Source: Clostridium porci (GTDB lineage Bacteria; Bacillota; Clostridia; Lachnospirales; Lachnospiraceae). Taken from it: 64,000 nucleotides of DNA. This document shows, in pieces, positions 24,040 to 33,543 of this stretch. Location: assembly GCF_009696375.1 (NCBI RefSeq), contig NZ_VUMD01000012.1:1-64000 (forward strand), written 5' to 3'. The notes beneath the pieces are model-generated. The model was not told where the DNA came from. It was given only the letters and a program-made list of their open reading frames with translations, and did no database searches. Position 1 is the stretch's first letter, and every line of letters begins with the position of its first letter. Position numbers and translations under genes: made by a program.

Positions 24040-26049
24040 ATGGCAAAGAAAGGCAGTTTATCAATTACCAGCGAAAACATTTTCCCAGTAATTAAAAAGT
24101 GGCTGTATTCAGACCATGATATTTTCTACAGGGAGTTAATCAGCAATGGCTGTGATGCCATTACCAAGCTTAAAAAGCTTGAGTTGATGGGGGAGTATGA
24201 GAAACCGGAGGATGTGGAATACAAGATTCAGGTGACGGTGAACCCCACTGACAAGACCATTCGAATTACCGATAACGGCCTTGGTATGACGGAGGAGGAG
24301 ATTGATAAGTACATCAATCAGATCGCTTTTTCCGGTGTTCAGGATTTCATGGACAAGTATAAGGATAAGGCCAATGAGGATCAGATTATCGGGCATTTCG
24401 GCCTGGGCTTTTACTCTGCGTTCATGGTGGCGGACAGGGTGACCATCGACTCCCTGTCTTATCAGAAGGACGCCAAGGCTACCCACTGGGAATCTGAGGG
24501 CGGTATTGAGTATGAGATGGGAGAAGGGGATAAGGAGACCGTAGGAACGGCTATTACCCTTTATCTTAATGAGGACAGCATGGAATTTAGCAATGAGTAC
24601 AGAGCGAGGGAAGTGATTGAGAAGTACTGCGCGTTTATGCCGGTGCCTATTTTCCTGAATAATGAGACTGCTGAGCCCCAGTATGAGACCATCGAGAAGG
24701 AGGAGCTGACAGATAAGGACAAGATCGTCGAGACTGTCATCGAGCCTGCGAAGACGGAGGAGAAGGAAAAGGAGGACGGCACGAAGGAGACGGTTGAAAT
24801 AGAGCCATCCAGGGAGAAGTATAAGATTTTAAAGCGTCCTGTTGCTCTGAATGATACCAATCCCCTGTGGTGCAAGCATCCTAACGAGTGTACCCAGGAG
24901 GAATACAAGGATTTTTACCGCAAGGTATTCAGGGATTACAAGGAGCCTCTGTTCTGGATTCATCTGAACATGGACTATCCCTTCAATTTAAAGGGTATTC
25001 TGTATTTTCCAAAGATTAATATGCAGTATGACAGCCTGGAGGGAACCATCAAGCTGTACAACAATCAGGTATTTATCGCAGATAATATTAAAGAAGTAAT
25101 TCCAGAGTTTCTAATGCTTCTTAAGGGGGTTATCGACTGCCCGGATCTGCCTCTGAATGTGTCCAGAAGCGCGCTGCAAAATGATGGATTTGTGAAGAAG
25201 ATTTCAGATTATATCACCAAGAAGGTGGCAGATAAGCTGTCAGGCATGTGCAAGACCGATCGTGAGAGCTACGAGAAGTACTGGGATGATATTGCTCCGT
25301 TTATCAAATTTGGATATATTAAGGACGAGAAATTTGCTGAGAAGATGGGAGACTATATTCTCTATAAGAATCTGGAGGGCAAATACCTCACCCTTACAGA
25401 CTGCCTGGAGGCCAACAAGGAGAAGCATGAAAATACTATCTTCTATGTGACCAATCAGCAGGAGCAGAGCCAATACATCAATATGTTTAAGAAAGAGGGA
25501 ATTGACGCGGTAATTATGCCTGCGGCCATTGACTCTCCATTTATCACTCATGTGGAGCAGAAGAAGGAGGGGCTTAAGTTCCTGAGAATTGATACGGATC
25601 TGGATACTGTATTTAAGGAGGAGGTAAAAGAGGACGACGAGGAGTTTAAAAATACCTCAAAAGAACTGACTGAGGTGTTTAAGAAGGCTCTGGCTAACGA
25701 TAAGCTGGAAATCAAAGTGGAAAAAATGAAGAATCCGGAAGTTGCCTCCATGATTACAGTGTCTGAGGATACCCGGCGTATGCAGGAAATGATGCAGATG
25801 TACAGCATGGGCGGCATGGATATGAACATGTTCGGCGGCAACGGAGAGAGTCTGGTTCTGAATTACAATCATCCATTGGTGCAGTATGTCCTGAACCATA
25901 AGGAGGGGGACAATACAGTGAAGATCTGTGAACAACTCTATGATCTGGCGGGAATCAGCAGAGGCGCTTTGGCGCCGGAGCGCATGGAGAAATTTGTAAA
26001 GCGAAGCAATGAGATTTTGATGATTCTTACCGGAGAAGCCGGTAAATAG
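24040..26049 (+). CDS. htpG: HSP90-family chaperone HtpG
   Basis: 669 residues, longer than the ~625 of E. coli HtpG. The N-terminal GHKL ATPase has E-L-I-S-N-G-C-D-A (N-box), D-N-G-L-G-M-T and G-H-F-G-L-G-F-Y-S-A-F. An acidic linker rich in Glu and Lys at about residues 228-265 (E-K-E-K-E-D-G-T-K) joins it to the middle domain, which begins near P-L-W. The R-S-A-L-Q motif of the middle domain is present (L-N-V-S-R-S-A-L-Q-N). The C-terminus lacks the eukaryotic MEEVD. The gene stands alone and is under CIRCE control. Confidence 0.95.
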   Translation: MAKKGSLSITSENIFPVIKKWLYSDHDIFYRELISNGCDAITKLKKLELMGEYEKPEDVEYKIQVTVNPTDKTIRITDNGLGMTEEEIDKYINQIAFSGVQDFMDKYKDKANEDQIIGHFGLGFYSAFMVADRVTIDSLSYQKDAKATHWESEGGIEYEMGEGDKETVGTAITLYLNEDSMEFSNEYRAREVIEKYCAFMPVPIFLNNETAEPQYETIEKEELTDKDKIVETVIEPAKTEEKEKEDGTKETVEIEPSREKYKILKRPVALNDTNPLWCKHPNECTQEEYKDFYRKVFRDYKEPLFWIHLNMDYPFNLKGILYFPKINMQYDSLEGTIKLYNNQVFIADNIKEVIPEFLMLLKGVIDCPDLPLNVSRSALQNDGFVKKISDYITKKVADKLSGMCKTDRESYEKYWDDIAPFIKFGYIKDEKFAEKMGDYILYKNLEGKYLTLTDCLEANKEKHENTIFYVTNQQEQSQYINMFKKEGIDAVIMPAAIDSPFITHVEQKKEGLKFLRIDTDLDTVFKEEVKEDDEEFKNTSKELTEVFKKALANDKLEIKVEKMKNPEVASMITVSEDTRRMQEMMQMYSMGGMDMNMFGGNGESLVLNYNHPLVQYVLNHKEGDNTVKICEQLYDLAGISRGALAPERMEKFVKRSNEILMILTGEAGK

Positions 26050-26063
26050 AAAAATGCGTGAGA

Positions 26064-26110
26064 GGCGCTTCGGCAGAGGAATTTATCTGCCGGCAGCGTC
26101 CTTTTCCTTA
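26064..26110 (+). terminator. htpG terminator
   Basis: CGGCAGA (26071-26077) pairs with TCTGCCG (26086-26092). The outer GGCGCT/AGCGTC pairing extends the stem, and CTTTTCCTT follows. Confidence 0.7.
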
Positions 26111-26504
26111 TTCTGGCTCTTTTTCATCCGCCTGCTTCTCTGCCCTGTATAATATGACAGGGCTGGCTCAGCAGAATCAGAATTCTTTTATTCTGGAACA
26201 AAGGGGAATTATCCAATTTATATAAAAAAGGACTATGACTTGCGCTATCATACAATGACATCATCTTACTTTAAAGTGTTTAGCGATCTTGAACTGGGAA
26301 CAGAGATAACGATTGCTGGAAGAAAATAGAATCCAAAGGAGAACTTAACTTTAGATTTTTTTGTGTGGTGGCGGGGATGGCTTTGGAGGCTTCATGAAAC
26401 ACTCCAGGCAATATGATATTAAGGATTGCATTTTGTGATACATACTGATATAATAAGTAGTAATGAATACTACATGTTAAGAACATATAAAACCGGAGGA
26501 CATA
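26111..26504 (+). promoter_or_regulatory. Intergenic stretch holding the promoter of the first degV
   Basis: TTGCAT (26426-26431), 17 bases and a perfect TATAAT (26449-26454) lie 51 bases before the degV start. I see no gene or RNA in the rest of this AT-rich region. Confidence 0.6.
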
Positions 26505-27368
26505 ATGATGACCTATAAAATTATCGGAGACAGTTGTCTGGATCTGACTGAGGAAATGAAACAGGATGAAAGATATCAGATGATTCCGCTGACCTTGCAG
26601 GTGGGAAGCGTACAGATTGTAGATGACGAGACCTTTGATCAGAAGGCTTTTCTGAAGCTGGTGCGGGCCTGCCCGGAGTGTCCGAAGACGGCCTGTCCTT
26701 CCCCGGAAATGTTTAAGGAGGCTTATGAGGCAGCAGATGCGGACGCTGTTTTTGTAATTACTTTATCGGGACATCTCAGCGGAAGCCAGAATTGCGCAGT
26801 ATTGGCTAAGAAGCTTTATCAGGAGGAGATGGCAGAGCGTGGGCTGGAAGAGAATATGAAGAAGATTCTGGTTATCGACTCGTTGTCTGCTTCTTCAGGC
26901 CAGTTAAATTTGGCTATGTTTATCAGGGACTTGTGTGAAGCTGGATTAAGCTTTGAGGAGGTTTCAAAAAAGGCATTGGCCTACCGGGATGAAATGGAGA
27001 CCTATTTTGTACTGGAGAGTTTGGATACGCTTCGAAAGAATGGACGTTTGTCCGGCCTTCAGGCATTTTTTGCCACAGCCTTGAATATTAAACCTGTGAT
27101 GGGATCTGACAAAGGAAGGATTATCAAGCTGGATCAGGCCAGAGGCATTTCTAAGGCCTTGCAGAAAATGTGTGATATTGCTGTGAAGAAGGCTGGAGAT
27201 ACTTCCGGCAAGCGGGCGGTGGTATGTCATGTGAACCATTTTGAACGGGCCCGGTTTGTGAAGGAGGAGCTAGAGAAACGGGCGGCCTTTAAGGAGATTG
27301 TGATTACCAATGCGGCTGGTGTGGCTACGGTTTATGCCAATGATGGCGGAATTGTGCTGGCTATATAG
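26505..27368 (+). CDS. DegV family fatty-acid-binding protein 1
   Basis: 287 residues. DegV/FakB proteins bind a fatty acid and present it to the kinase FakA. The family marks are I-I-G-D-S-C-L-D-L-T at the start, C-P-K-T-A-C-P-S-P in place of the usual T-S-Q-P, and V-I-T-L-S-G-H-L-S-G-S. The V-I-D-S-L-S-A-S-S-G-Q and L-R-K-N-G-R-L-S-G motifs are also present. ATG-ATG start with CCGGAGGA upstream. A second paralogue is at 47730. Confidence 0.88.
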   Translation: MMTYKIIGDSCLDLTEEMKQDERYQMIPLTLQVGSVQIVDDETFDQKAFLKLVRACPECPKTACPSPEMFKEAYEAADADAVFVITLSGHLSGSQNCAVLAKKLYQEEMAERGLEENMKKILVIDSLSASSGQLNLAMFIRDLCEAGLSFEEVSKKALAYRDEMETYFVLESLDTLRKNGRLSGLQAFFATALNIKPVMGSDKGRIIKLDQARGISKALQKMCDIAVKKAGDTSGKRAVVCHVNHFERARFVKEELEKRAAFKEIVITNAAGVATVYANDGGIVLAI

Positions 27369-27424
27369 GCAAAAGGGGGCCTTCCTGGTAAGGCTGGATA
27401 TAAGTGAACAGATAGAGGATTTGA

Positions 27425-28681
27425 ATGAAACGATTTGGATGGATACTGGCGGCAGCCGGGCTTCTCGGCTTGCTGCTGGCAGGAATGATTGGATACCTGG
27501 TATGGCATATGGGACAGAACCGGTACGTAAGCTCTGAGCTTGTTGAGGTGTCCATGGAGGAAGGGAAGGAGAAGAGCGCCGGGGCTGGTGAACCCAGAGG
27601 AGCAGAGGATGACAGCGGTTCAGAACGTATAGACAGTCTGGACACAGCGGCCGGAGAGGAAGGGGAGGGAGCTGCAGCCGGAAACCAGACGCCGGAGAGG
27701 GAGGAACTGGAAGCTGAGGAGCCTGTAAGGGATATAGTTTCAGAAGCTTCCCCGTTGCGCTTTGTGTTTGCCGGAGATGTGCTGCTGTCGGATCATGTGC
27801 TGAAGGCTTATGGTGAGGCTGGAACGATTGACGGCGTGGTGGATGATGAGCTTCGCAGTGTGATTGATGGCAGTGATGTGTTTATGGTGAATCAGGAGTT
27901 TCCCTTCAGCAACAGAGGAGAGGCGGCTGCGGATAAGCAGTACACCTTCCGTCTGCCTCCTGAGAAGATTTCCCTATTTCATGAATTGGGGATCAATATT
28001 GTAACGCTTGCGAACAACCATGCTCTGGACTATGGAACAGATGCGTTATTGGATACCTGTCAGGCTCTGGATGAGGCAGGTATCCGCCGGGTAGGGGCAG
28101 GGGCGAATCTGGATGAGGCTAAAAAGCCGGTGATTATGGAGCTTAAAGGGAAGAAGGTTGGATTTTTGGGAGCCTCACGAGTGATTCCCACAGGCTCCTG
28201 GAACGCAACAGCTTCGGGGCCTGGAATGTTGACAACCTATGACCCGTCAGTGCTTTTAAAGGAGATCCGGGCAGCAAGAGAGGTATGTGACCTTGTGATT
28301 GTCTACGTCCACTGGGGGATTGAGCGGGATGAAAGACCACAGGCGTATCAGAGGACTCTGGGACAGCAATATATAGACGCTGGGGCGGATATTGTCATCG
28401 GAAGCCACCCCCATGTGCTGCAGGGGGTGGAGTACTATAAGGGCAAGCCCATTGTATATAGCCTGGGTAATTTTATATTTGGAAGCAGCATACCCAGAAC
28501 CGCTCTCCTGACTGTGGATTGGGACGGAGAGAATGTAAGGCTTGGGATGGTGCCTGGAGTATCCTCAGCCGGGTTTACGAGAGCAGTTACAGATGATAAT
28601 GAGAAGGAGAGGTTCTATGATTATATGACATCTATCTCCTATGGTGCTGTTGTAGACAGGAACGGATACAGGGAGCAGTAG
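27425..28681 (+). CDS. CapA-family (PGA_cap) metallophosphoesterase-like surface protein
   Basis: 418 residues. An N-terminal membrane anchor (residues 5-28) is followed by an acidic Glu/Gly/Ala linker to about residue 108, then the CapA fold. Its metal-site blocks are F-A-G-D-V-L-L-S-D, N-Q-E-F-P-F, L-A-N-N-H-A-L-D-Y-G, Y-V-H-W-G-I-E and G-S-H-P-H-V-L-Q-G. CapA proteins take part in poly-gamma-glutamate capsule handling, but many stand-alone forms have unknown substrates. No capBC genes are near, so a capsule role is unproven. Confidence 0.85.
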   Translation: MKRFGWILAAAGLLGLLLAGMIGYLVWHMGQNRYVSSELVEVSMEEGKEKSAGAGEPRGAEDDSGSERIDSLDTAAGEEGEGAAAGNQTPEREELEAEEPVRDIVSEASPLRFVFAGDVLLSDHVLKAYGEAGTIDGVVDDELRSVIDGSDVFMVNQEFPFSNRGEAAADKQYTFRLPPEKISLFHELGINIVTLANNHALDYGTDALLDTCQALDEAGIRRVGAGANLDEAKKPVIMELKGKKVGFLGASRVIPTGSWNATASGPGMLTTYDPSVLLKEIRAAREVCDLVIVYVHWGIERDERPQAYQRTLGQQYIDAGADIVIGSHPHVLQGVEYYKGKPIVYSLGNFIFGSSIPRTALLTVDWDGENVRLGMVPGVSSAGFTRAVTDDNEKERFYDYMTSISYGAVVDRNGYREQ

Positions 28682-28763
28682 GCCATGGAGCCTGCTGCTT
28701 TTATGTGGGTAAAAGCCTGGACTGGGAGTCGGAGGGTGGGGTGATAGTGGATTCCTGTATCTT

Positions 28764-29747
28764 TTAATTGCATTTTTTTCCCTGCCAGCTGCCGGTTTCC
28801 TTCAATTTCTTATGGAGGGAGTTTAACACCAGCCTTTTATTGCCGCTCCAGGCCGGCGCTATAAGCAACGGCTTGGGCCCGTCGCCAGTGAGCCTGTGGA
28901 TTACTACCTCTTCTGGCAGAAGCTCCAGACAGTTTATAACCGTATCAATGTATTCCTCCAAAGTAAAGATGGGAAAGGGGCTTCTTTCATAAAGGGAAGC
29001 CAGAGCCGTTCCCTTTAGCACATGTAGAAGCTGCAGCTTGATACCCTGTATGGGCTTTGCGGCCAGGTAACGGATTGTGGAATACATCATATGGCGGGAT
29101 TCTCCTGGAAGCCCCAGGATCACATGGATGACAGAGGTCAGACGGGCAGTGTTCAAGCGGGAAAGGGCATCCTCAAAGACAGGCAGCTCATAGCCGCGGT
29201 GGATAAAGGAGGCTGTTGTCTCGTGAATGGTTTGCAGGCCCAGCTCTACCCATACTGGCTTAATCTGGTTCAGCTCAGAGAGGAGCTTGATCACAGAATC
29301 ACCCAGGCAGTCTGGTCTTGTAGCGATGGACAAGACCGCAATGTCAGGATGATGGATGGCTGCGGTAAACAGCGGCTCCAGATAGGCTATAGGTCCGTAG
29401 GTGTTCGTGTAGGACTGAAAATAGGCGATATACCGGGGCTTTGGCCCGGAGGGCATTTTCCTTTGAACCTGGGTCTTGGCTGCCTCAATTTGGGCGAATA
29501 CTTCCTTTGCCAGGGAAGCTGGTTCAAGGGGAAGCTCTCTGGCATGGTAAGCTCTGGCTGTTAGGCCCTCTGCAAAGTCACCGGCTCCCCCCTCGCTGCA
29601 AAAGATACAGCCCCCTGTTCCCAAAGTGCCGTCTCGGTTCGGGCAGGTCATGCCGCTTTCCAGAGAGAGCTTGTATATTTTTTGTCCGAATTGCCTTTTC
29701 AGCTCATAATCCAGAGAGTGGTAGGGTTTTCCGTTCCAATCGTTCAT
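28764..29747 (-). CDS. Radical SAM protein, YhcC/TIGR01212 family
   Basis: 327 residues from the ATG preceded by GGGAGAGAG; a longer frame starts 11 codons upstream without an SD. It begins N-D-W-N-G-K-P-Y-H-S-L-D-Y-E-L-K-R, the conserved opening of this family. The cluster cysteines are in M-T-C-P-N-R-D-G-T and G-G-C-I-F-C. Later blocks Y-F-Q-S-Y-T-N-T-Y and W-V-E-L-G-L-Q-T are also typical. The substrate is unknown; it is related to Elp3-like radical SAM enzymes. It is transcribed convergently with capA. Confidence 0.88.
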   Translation of the reverse strand: MNDWNGKPYHSLDYELKRQFGQKIYKLSLESGMTCPNRDGTLGTGGCIFCSEGGAGDFAEGLTARAYHARELPLEPASLAKEVFAQIEAAKTQVQRKMPSGPKPRYIAYFQSYTNTYGPIAYLEPLFTAAIHHPDIAVLSIATRPDCLGDSVIKLLSELNQIKPVWVELGLQTIHETTASFIHRGYELPVFEDALSRLNTARLTSVIHVILGLPGESRHMMYSTIRYLAAKPIQGIKLQLLHVLKGTALASLYERSPFPIFTLEEYIDTVINCLELLPEEVVIHRLTGDGPKPLLIAPAWSGNKRLVLNSLHKKLKETGSWQGKKCN

Positions 29748-29953
29748 ATGGCTCTCTCCCTTCTGTACCGGTAGCGTCATTAATACCTAAAATCGGTTTA
29801 ATCCCAGTAAAACCAGGGGACTTGGGGATTTTTATACCTGAAAGGCCTGTACTGTCTCTTTTTCCGCTACCTTTTCTTCGAAATTATACCAATAAAGCGA
29901 CTGTACCGCTACTTAATTTTAATAATAATATATACAAATTGAAGAATATTCTA

Positions 29954-30006
29954 TTGTAGTTTAGCTTGTTTATATGTTAAACTAATCACAAAAAGGGCAT
30001 GCCCTT
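29954..30006 (+). promoter_or_regulatory. galK promoter with palindromic operator
   Basis: A weak promoter, TTGTAG (29954-29959) and TAAACT (29978-29983), is followed by a perfect 14-bp palindrome, AAGGGCATGCCCTT (29993-30006). The palindrome sits at about the start of transcription, as a repressor site would. Confidence 0.45.
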
Positions 30007-30034
30007 AATTCAGAGTAAAAAGGAGAGGTAAGTC

Positions 30035-31357
30035 ATGAATGTACATGAGACGGTGAAGCTTCTGGAGGGAGACGGAGCCAGGAGGCTATTGGAGGAGTTT
30101 TATGGTAAGGCGGCAGTGGCTGAGAATGTGGAACGTTACAGAAGCCTTCTTTTGGGATATGAGAAGGCCTTTGGAAATCAGGAGAATGTAATGCTGTTTT
30201 CATCTCCTGGGCGGACGGAAATCAGCGGCAACCACACGGATCACAACCATGGAAAGGTACTGGCCGGCAGTATAAATATGGACTGCGTGGGAGTGGCGGC
30301 AAAGAATTTTTCCAGTCAGGTACATATTATCAGTGAGACTTACAATCAGGACTTTGCCATTGACTTAAACTATTTGGAACCCAGCCCTAAAAAGGCAGGC
30401 ACGATTGATTTGGTAAAGGGCCTGCTTATGGGCTTTAAGGAATCCGGCTACGAGATAGGCGGCTTTAACGCCTATGTTACCAGCAATGTTATCGCAGCGG
30501 CGGGCGTCAGTTCCTCTGCGTCCTTTGAGATGCTGCTTTGCTCTATGCTGAACACCTTCTTTAATGGAGGGCGTATGAGTACCGTTGCCTATGCTCATAT
30601 AGGGAAATATGCTGAGAATCTCTATTGGGACAAGTCTTCGGGCCTGCTGGATCAGATGGCCTGCGCGGTAGGAGGTCTGATAACAATTAACTTTGCGAAG
30701 CCCTCAGTTCCAGAGGTAGAGAAGCTTGAGTTTGATTTCTCGTCTCAAAATCACAGTCTTATTATCGTCCAGACGGGCAAGGGGCATGCGGATTTAAGCG
30801 CTGATTATTCCGCTGTGCCGAATGAGATGAAAAAGGTTGCCCAGTATTTCGGAAAAGAGGTTCTGGCTGAGGTAACGGAGGAGGAGGTGATTGAGAACAT
30901 TCAGGATATCCGTGCCTTTGCAGGGGATCGATCCGTGCTTAGAGCGCTCCATTTCTTTCAGGAGAATAAGCGGGTGGAGGCTGAGGTTCTGGCTCTTAAG
31001 GAAAACCGGTTTGAGGATTTCTTAATGAATATCACCGCTTCCGGTAATTCCTCCTGGAAATGGCTGCAGAATTGCTTCACAAATTCCAGCTATCAGGAGC
31101 AGGGAATTACCGTTGCCCTGGCTCTTACAGAGCTGTTCATAGAGGAAAAGGGACGTGGGGCCTGCAGAGTTCATGGAGGCGGCTTCGCCGGTGTTATCAT
31201 GGCTGTGCTGCCAAATGATCTGGTGGATGCATATATTGAATACATTGAGCGTTGTACCGGAAAAGGAAGCGCGTACAGAATGAGCATAAGGCCCTATGGC
31301 GCCGTCTGCATCAACGATCACATCAATTCATCTTGTGTACCTCCTTTGGAGAAATAA
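30035..31357 (+). CDS. galK: Galactokinase (GHMP kinase)
   Basis: 440 residues, longer than the usual ~390 but typical for Clostridia. It phosphorylates galactose at C1 in the Leloir pathway. The galactokinase signature G-R-T-E-I-S-G-N-H-T-D-H-N-H-G, the ATP loop V-I-A-A-A-G-V-S-S-S-A-S and the third motif R-V-H-G-G-G-F-A-G-V are all present. SD AAAGGAGAGG is present. No galT or galE is adjacent, so it stands alone. Confidence 0.93.
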   Translation: MNVHETVKLLEGDGARRLLEEFYGKAAVAENVERYRSLLLGYEKAFGNQENVMLFSSPGRTEISGNHTDHNHGKVLAGSINMDCVGVAAKNFSSQVHIISETYNQDFAIDLNYLEPSPKKAGTIDLVKGLLMGFKESGYEIGGFNAYVTSNVIAAAGVSSSASFEMLLCSMLNTFFNGGRMSTVAYAHIGKYAENLYWDKSSGLLDQMACAVGGLITINFAKPSVPEVEKLEFDFSSQNHSLIIVQTGKGHADLSADYSAVPNEMKKVAQYFGKEVLAEVTEEEVIENIQDIRAFAGDRSVLRALHFFQENKRVEAEVLALKENRFEDFLMNITASGNSSWKWLQNCFTNSSYQEQGITVALALTELFIEEKGRGACRVHGGGFAGVIMAVLPNDLVDAYIEYIERCTGKGSAYRMSIRPYGAVCINDHINSSCVPPLEK

Positions 31358-31429
31358 AAAAAGAGCTGGTAAAATAGGAAAGCCATAACAAATTGCATTT
31401 CTATTTTAACAGCCTTTCTGAAACAGAAC

Positions 31430-31474
31430 AACACGGCTTCAAGTGGTCTGTAGAGATTTGGAGCCGTGTTTTAC
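31430..31474. terminator. Convergent terminator between galK and pncB
   Basis: AACACGGCT (31430-31438) pairs with AGCCGTGTT (31462-31470). The + side ends TTTTAC, and the - side has a short T-rich tail. It serves convergent genes. Confidence 0.65.
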
Positions 31475-31521
31475 TATGGGCTTTCGTCCGTTTGTGCTGG
31501 AATCCCTCTTCCGTCTATCCT

Positions 31522-32979
31522 TTATTTTCTGTGATAAGATTCCAGAAGCTTGTTTTTCATATGCCATAGCTCGTTGGACAGATCCACGTGAACCGTATGA
31601 GGATTGATAAGACGCTTGGATTCATCCCACAGAGTATCCAGCTCTCTGGCGCAGTAGGCCCGAATCTCCATGACACTGGGAGAGTCATAGACACATTTTC
31701 CATTCAGGAATACAGGGATCAAAAGCTCTCTTAAGGTATAGCTGTCTGGAGCCAGCATGGTTTTTTTCCAGGTCTCAATGGGATCAAACAGGAGCAGGGA
31801 GTTTGCCGGGCTGAATGCTTCGCCCACCAGGCAGATCAGGTCTGCGATAATTTTACCTGTAGCCTTGTCATATATTCTCCATATGGTTTTGTTGCCTGGA
31901 TTTGTGATTTTCTCTGCGTTTTCCGACAGCTTGATTTTGGGAACAAACCGGCCGGTTCCCTTATCCTTGACTGCGGCCAGCTTATATACGCCGCCGAAGG
32001 AGGGGCAATCCTTGGCTGTAATCAAATTGGTACCCACACCCCAGGAATTAATGGCGGCTCCCTGCATTTTCAGAGAGTTAATCAGATTCTCGTCCAGATC
32101 ATTAGAGGCGGAAATGACTGCGTCCGAAAAGCCTGCTTCATCCAGCATTTTCTTGGCCTTTTTAGAAAGATAAGCCAAATCGCCGCTGTCAAGGCGTATG
32201 CCATAGAAGGTCAGGGGGATACCGGCCTCCTTCATTTCTTTAAATACCTGGATGGCATTGGGTATGCCTGAATTTAAGGTGTCGTATGTATCTACCAGCA
32301 GAATACAGGCAGTGGGATAGAGCTTTGCGTAGGTACGGAAGGCTGACAGCTCGTCAGGAAAGCTCATAATCCAGCTGTGTGCATGGGTTCCCTTTACCGG
32401 GATGTCAAATAGCTTGCCGCAGAGGACGTTGGATGTGCCGACACAGCCAGCAATCATGGCAGCCCTTGCTCCATAGACTCCTGCGTCCGGCCCCTGAGCC
32501 CGGCGAAGTCCAAATTCCATAACGCCGTCCCCCTTGGCGGCATATACGATTCGTTCCGTTTTGGTGGCAATCAGACTCTGGTGGTTGATGATGTTTAGCA
32601 GAGCCGTCTCAATTAGCTGAGCCTGCATAATGGGTGCGATAACCTTCACAATGGGTTCTCTGGGGAAAATGACGGTTCCCTCAGGGATGGCATAGATATC
32701 GCCCGTGAATTGAAAACCCCGGAGATATTCCAAAAAGTCTTCCTCAAAAATCCCAAGTGCTTTGAGGTATTCAATATCCTCTTGGCTGAAATGCAGATCG
32801 TTAATGTATTCGATGACTTGCTCCAGGCCTGCGCAGATGGCAAAGCCGTTGCCGTGGGGATTGGTACGGTAGAACATATCAAAGATAACTGTTTCGTTGG
32901 CGTCCTTTTCCTTAAAATATCCCTGCATCATAGTCAGTTCATACAGGTCAGTCAATAGCGTAAGATTTCTCTGTTCCAT
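31522..32979 (-). CDS. pncB: Nicotinate phosphoribosyltransferase
   Basis: 485 residues, the Firmicutes-type length. The enzyme makes nicotinate mononucleotide from nicotinate and PRPP for NAD salvage. Opening blocks L-L-T-D-L-Y-E-L-T-M-M-Q-G-Y and F-G-L-R-R-A-Q-G-P-D-A-G, and G-V-G-T-N-L near residue 320, are characteristic. SD GGGAGGAGC is present. A TG-extended -10 on the - strand (TATACT, 33070-33075) lies about 95 bases upstream. Confidence 0.93.
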   Translation of the reverse strand: MEQRNLTLLTDLYELTMMQGYFKEKDANETVIFDMFYRTNPHGNGFAICAGLEQVIEYINDLHFSQEDIEYLKALGIFEEDFLEYLRGFQFTGDIYAIPEGTVIFPREPIVKVIAPIMQAQLIETALLNIINHQSLIATKTERIVYAAKGDGVMEFGLRRAQGPDAGVYGARAAMIAGCVGTSNVLCGKLFDIPVKGTHAHSWIMSFPDELSAFRTYAKLYPTACILLVDTYDTLNSGIPNAIQVFKEMKEAGIPLTFYGIRLDSGDLAYLSKKAKKMLDEAGFSDAVISASNDLDENLINSLKMQGAAINSWGVGTNLITAKDCPSFGGVYKLAAVKDKGTGRFVPKIKLSENAEKITNPGNKTIWRIYDKATGKIIADLICLVGEAFSPANSLLLFDPIETWKKTMLAPDSYTLRELLIPVFLNGKCVYDSPSVMEIRAYCARELDTLWDESKRLINPHTVHVDLSNELWHMKNKLLESYHRK

Positions 32980-33069
32980 ATAGCTCCTCCCTGGCGCGTT
33001 GCCGGGAGCTGTCCGCCGGAAATAATGGGAACAGCTGCGGTTTTACGGCTGCGCACAATTTTAGTTAGT

Positions 33070-33098
33070 AGTATAGCACAAATCTTATAAAAGATAAA
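33070..33098 (-). promoter_or_regulatory. Likely pncB promoter
   Basis: On the - strand an extended -10, TG-C-TATACT (hexamer 33070-33075), has a weak TTTATC -35 at 33093-33098. Confidence 0.5.
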
Positions 33099-33193
33099 AG
33101 AAATGTTAAAAAAATAACAAACCTGACTGACTGTTTAATGATAGAGCCTTAAAGAGAAATGCGGACAAGAGATACAAAATCCTCACGATAAGG

Positions 33194-33222
33194 TTGACAA
33201 TTTCCAGCAGCATTATTATAAT
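33194..33222 (+). promoter_or_regulatory. Consensus sigma-A promoter of the ileS T-box leader
   Basis: TTGACA (33194-33199), 17 bases and TATAAT (33217-33222), a perfect match. Transcription would start near 33229, just before Stem I of the T-box. Confidence 0.93.
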
Positions 33223-33240
33223 AAAGAGGTTAAATAGAAA

Positions 33241-33490
33241 AAGCTTTGATGGAGACAGTAGGACTGCGGGAACGCTTCAGAGAGCTGGGGAGGGTGGAAA
33301 ACCGGCGCCAGTAGCGCAGCACTGAAAATCACTCCGGAGCTGTCCGGCTGAAAGCTTAGGCAGTGGCCCAGGGTAAGCCGGGACGTAATTCCAGCGTTAA
33401 GGGAGCTCATATGATGGTATGGAGTAATAGGTGGTTAAACGAAGGTAATCTATGGCTTTCGTCCTGTTAGAGGACGGAAGCCTTTTTGTT
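33241..33490 (+). promoter_or_regulatory. T-box leader (isoleucine) controlling ileS
   Basis: Stem I is closed by AAGCTTT (33241-33247) and AAAGCTT (33351-33357). It contains the AGTA motif (33257-33260) and a specifier-loop ATC at 33328-33330, the isoleucine codon, followed by a purine. A T-box-like TAGGTGGTTAAACGA lies at 33429-33443. The terminator pairs GGCTTTCGTCCT (33454-33465) with AGGACGGAAGCC (33471-33482), one G-U pair, followed by TTTTTGTTTT. Uncharged tRNA-Ile would favour the antiterminator. The fit with the downstream gene is exact. Confidence 0.9.
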
Positions 33491-33543
33491 TTAACAGGAA
33501 CTACCATAAATAATAATTATAACAAGAACGGAGGAATCACAGA

